The notes beneath the pieces are model-generated. The model made no database searches, was not told the origin of the DNA, and saw only the letters and a list, made by a program, of their open reading frames with translations. A stretch of 64,000 nucleotides of DNA from Theobroma cacao (Eukaryota > Streptophyta > Magnoliopsida > Malvales > Malvaceae). The DNA lies in the NCBI RefSeq assembly GCF_000208745.1, contig NC_030850.1, positions 9,658,623 through 9,722,622 on the forward strand, read 5' to 3'. The translations under genes and the position numbers were made by a program. Shown here in pieces: positions 61,353 through 64,000 of the stretch (positions are counted from its first letter, which is position 1; every line of letters starts with the position of its first letter).

Positions 61353-62443
61353 CTAGAGGAACCTTGACCGCTTGCATTCTGGCGGGAGACCCTGAGGGAA
61401 CCGTTTCAAGTCAGTGCAGTAATTGTACACCATGAACTTGTTTTGCACCCATCTGATTCTGTTGCGGTCAGCTGCACCGAGAGTTTGGTCCTCCCAAGCA
61501 TTTGCCTGCAGGGAATCGGTGGACTGGGAGGCACAGGAAGACTGAGATGATGACCAAATACAGGCATTGGCGTTGAAGTTTCTATAAGAGGCAGTGAAAG
61601 GAGCGTGTGTCCAGTCAGTTTTCACAAGGCCACCTCTTGTTGCCCAGTCATCTGCATTCCAGAGACTTGAGTAAATCCTCATGGGTTGGTTGCTGGGGAA
61701 AGGAACACCGATTGATTCCATGTTGTTGAAAACTCTGATAGGAATGTTGTCAACCATGAATCTGAAAGCAAAGAATAGCAAATACATTAGAGAACTTGTA
61801 TATCATTTTGAATCTGACCCTACATATTTAGCCACGCTAATATTGAAGAGATTCACGATGGTGAGTTCATAGTGCTTACATTATACGTTGACGATTCCAG
61901 ACAATGGAGTAGGTGTGAAAGGCCTTTGTGGGATCAAACCAGAGATAAAACTGTTGTTCTCTGTTACCCTTTCCCTGGCTATACACATTGGTATGGAGGG
62001 TGTAAGGATCTCCAGACAAGTTGCCTAAGAATTCAAAGTCAATCTCATCATGGTTTGGCCCTTCAGAAGTTAACTGCAAAATTTAGTAGTACAAATCAAT
62101 CAGCTAAGCAAATTTTGCCTTTAATTACAGGGCAGCTGAGCTGTAGAATTGATAAACTTACGTAATATGTAGTGACAGTACCAGCTGAATTGCCCGGTAC
62201 TAACTTGATTTGCATGTCAATTCTTCCAAAGAGGTATGTATGCTTGGACCGGAAGCCAGAGCCGGAATCCTTGTCCAGGGAAAGTGTCAGAAGTTGGCCT
62301 CCATGAAGTATCTTAGCACGCTGATCGCCACCCCATGTAACGTCAAAGTTCTCATAAAAGTTCCCCTTTGAGCAAGTTGTAAGAGTGAATACAAAGAGAG
62401 AAAGCAAAAGTATTGATGGAAGTGTAGAACAAGAGAATGACAT
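61353..62443 (-). CDS. XTH: Xyloglucan endotransglucosylase/hydrolase
   Basis: Secreted GH16 enzyme that cuts and rejoins xyloglucan chains, remodelling the wall during growth. Three exons, 62443-62162, 62073-61880 and 61761-61353, join in phases 0 and 2 to give 294 aa, normal for the family. The start is ATG 62443; the longer open frame begins at TTG. Residues 1 to about 25 form a signal peptide ([16 protein letters not shown]). The catalytic motif [10 protein letters not shown] is at 102-111, with nucleophile E104 and acid/base E108, followed by the usual N-glycosylation site N112-[19 protein letters not shown] and the C-terminal XET_C domain follow ([18 protein letters not shown]), with conserved cysteines. 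All key residues are present. It is closest in pattern to the TCH4/XTH15-25 type, but the exact orthologue is not assigned. Confidence 0.95.
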
Positions 62444-62544
62444 CTTCCTTCTCCTAAACAAATGAAAGACGCACAGAGAGCTTTGGAAATTAAGACAGCT
62501 GAAAGAGAGACAAAAGTGTGATGTTAGAGCTTGAGCTATTGAAG

Positions 62545-62556
62545 CTTTTTTTATAG
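62545..62556 (-). promoter_or_regulatory. TATA box of XTH
   Basis: The minus strand reads CCTATAAAAAAAGC, about 105 bp upstream of the start codon. This gives a leader of about 70 bases. Confidence 0.65.
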
Positions 62557-63310
62557 GCTAGGCTAGCAATAGGAGTGCCGGTCAACGTGGTTAATTCAAG
62601 GGGTTTTCGTTCGCCGCCATTATAATAGGTTTTGAGTTTGAGCACCGATAGTTTATTGTTTGGTGCAATAATAAGATGCTTGGAATAATCAACTACTATC
62701 TTGTCTAGACATATAGCTGGCAATATTTGTTTGAACAGTAGAATGAAGCTGGCAAATTCGCTTTATTGAAATAATAAGGAAGGAGCAAAGGAAGCTAGAA
62801 AAAGGGTTTTTGAGGATGGTTCCATGGTAGAGTTCTGGCTTTTCTTGTGGGTCTTTTGGTGCTTGAACCAAGCGTGTTGACTGAACTATATCCGATTGAA
62901 GAAATTAAAAAGTAGATGAGAGAGAGAGAGAGAGGAGGAGGATCTTCTCAGTGCTGCCAAGCCAACCAGATGACAATAGGAGCAGCAGCAGCTGGCAACT
63001 TCGATCTGTAAATGCGAAAATGCTGGAGACAGAAGAGAGACGCGTTGGGAATACACTCGACGCGCGTGACTTTCTTCAACGACAATGGATATAATATATT
63101 TTTTTCCAACCAAAACATATATGAATTTCGCCCTCAGTATTTATTGCAGCCCAACTAAGATCATTTACTGAACTCGCTCTGAGTGATGCTACCATTCCAG
63201 TTCCACACTTTGAATATGACCATAGAAATAAACTTACCGGTCTTTGCATACATACGTACATGGAAGCATAAGTTGAAGGTGCAAATTGTTTAGGCTTTTG
63301 AATATATACA
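62557..63310. other. XTH upstream region
   Basis: No gene is assigned. A short GA run lies at about 62917-62935 and the stretch 62820-63080 is less AT-rich. The 60-87 codon frames here have no domain. Confidence 0.5.
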
Positions 63311-64000
63311 TAAGTGCCGTTTGGTGGGTAAAGCACCAAAACAAGGGTTTTAGACTCAAATTTGAAGAGGTCTAATAATTTTATAATAATAATAATATAA
63401 TTGATTATATTAAAAATATATAAAAATTAATATAATTAATAAATTATTTATCTATTCTTTTATGTATAATAAATATTTTTTTTCTCATTTCCACATCCAT
63501 ATACATATTTTTTCACTTCCTTACCTAATAAATCTCAATTTTTAATCCCTTCCTGATTCCATAATGCTATTAATTCTTCCAATCAACTAAAGATAATATG
63601 TATTTAATGATCTCTAACAATTTTTTTCTATATATAAAATTATTTGTTTTTTCAATTTATAATATCGACTTAAGAATTCTTCTTTCCTCATTTGCTTTTC
63701 CTTAACTTCAATAAAAAATACATCATTTTCTTAATTTCAATAAAAAAACTCATTTAAATATTTAACTTTAGACTTTTAAAATTATTGAGTTGATCCTTTG
63801 ATATATATAATCAAGGTATATATCATTTTAGGGAAGAAGATTCGGATCTATCTTATTATTAAGTGAAAAATGTTAAGGTGTATATAATTTTAAAAATCTA
63901 ACAAATAAAAAAAATAATATTGAAGTTTTAAGATTGATTTCTGTATTATTTTAATATTAAAATTATAGTCTTTATACTATAATTTTTACAAATATAATCT
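63311..64000 (-). mobile_element. hAT-like non-autonomous transposon, copy 3 (inverted, cut by window end)
   Basis: The reverse complement of this stretch follows the right-hand two thirds of the elements at 3773 and 37331. Shared blocks include the AAATTGAGATTTATTAGG box, the TTTTATATATAGAAAAAAA box and the terminal GGGTGG/CTTCACCC-like hairpin (here GGTGCTTTACCCACC). It is more diverged than the other two. The outer terminus near 63311 is degenerate, and the other end lies outside the window. Confidence 0.7.

Noticed and set aside
61681..62165. Plus-strand frames opposite XTH
   Set aside because: They are antisense to XTH exons and introns and have no independent support.

Overview
The window is nuclear DNA from a flowering plant. 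The genes have GT-AG introns, the protein families are plant families (rhamnose synthase, xyloglucan endotransglucosylase, PROTODERMAL FACTOR 1), the intergenic DNA is very AT-rich, and there are plant Ty1/copia and hAT-type transposons. It looks like a core eudicot, but I cannot name the species. Five genes appear intact: a UDP-rhamnose synthase (RHM, minus strand, 6855-8987, with a 5'UTR intron up to about 9734); a membrane-anchored alpha/beta hydrolase (plus, 20860-21903); a PDF1-like epidermal cell-wall protein with an L1 box (minus, 26777-27945); a chloroplast-type phosphatidylglycerophosphate phosphatase of the HAD family (minus, 48420-51261, five exons); and an XTH cell-wall enzyme (minus, 61353-62443, three exons). 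For the multi-exon genes I placed exon borders by hand from GT-AG sites and phase agreement.

The rest is mainly intergenic DNA and transposons. At 37297-45833 lies a dead cytochrome P450 of the CYP716/CYP718 type. A 1.06-kb hAT-like element with an 8-bp target duplication breaks its first codons. A 5.7-kb Ty1/copia element with a 5-bp target duplication sits in its middle, and small frameshifts and stops occur elsewhere. A second complete-length but decayed copia element (minus, 53219-60611) and a third, much older copia remnant (minus, about 31405-35991) lie in intergenic DNA. The hAT-like family has two more copies, at 3773-4797 and, inverted, at 63311 to the window end.

Three single N bases (11378, 13807, 16830) each sit between near-identical local duplicates, so they are probably unmerged contig overlaps rather than real duplications. 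A 557-base N gap lies at 43585-44141.

The genes do not form a pathway cluster. RHM (precursor for pectin rhamnose), PDF1 and XTH all serve the cell wall, but nothing in the sequence shows that they work together. The most unusual signal is a pair of tiny insertions (36570-36616 intergenic; 48707-48750 inside an intron of the phosphatase gene). Each consists only of ACTTTC plus a poly(A) run of 12-14, in opposite orientations, and each is flanked by a perfect 13-14 bp direct repeat. They look like extremely truncated retroposon insertions from one source.
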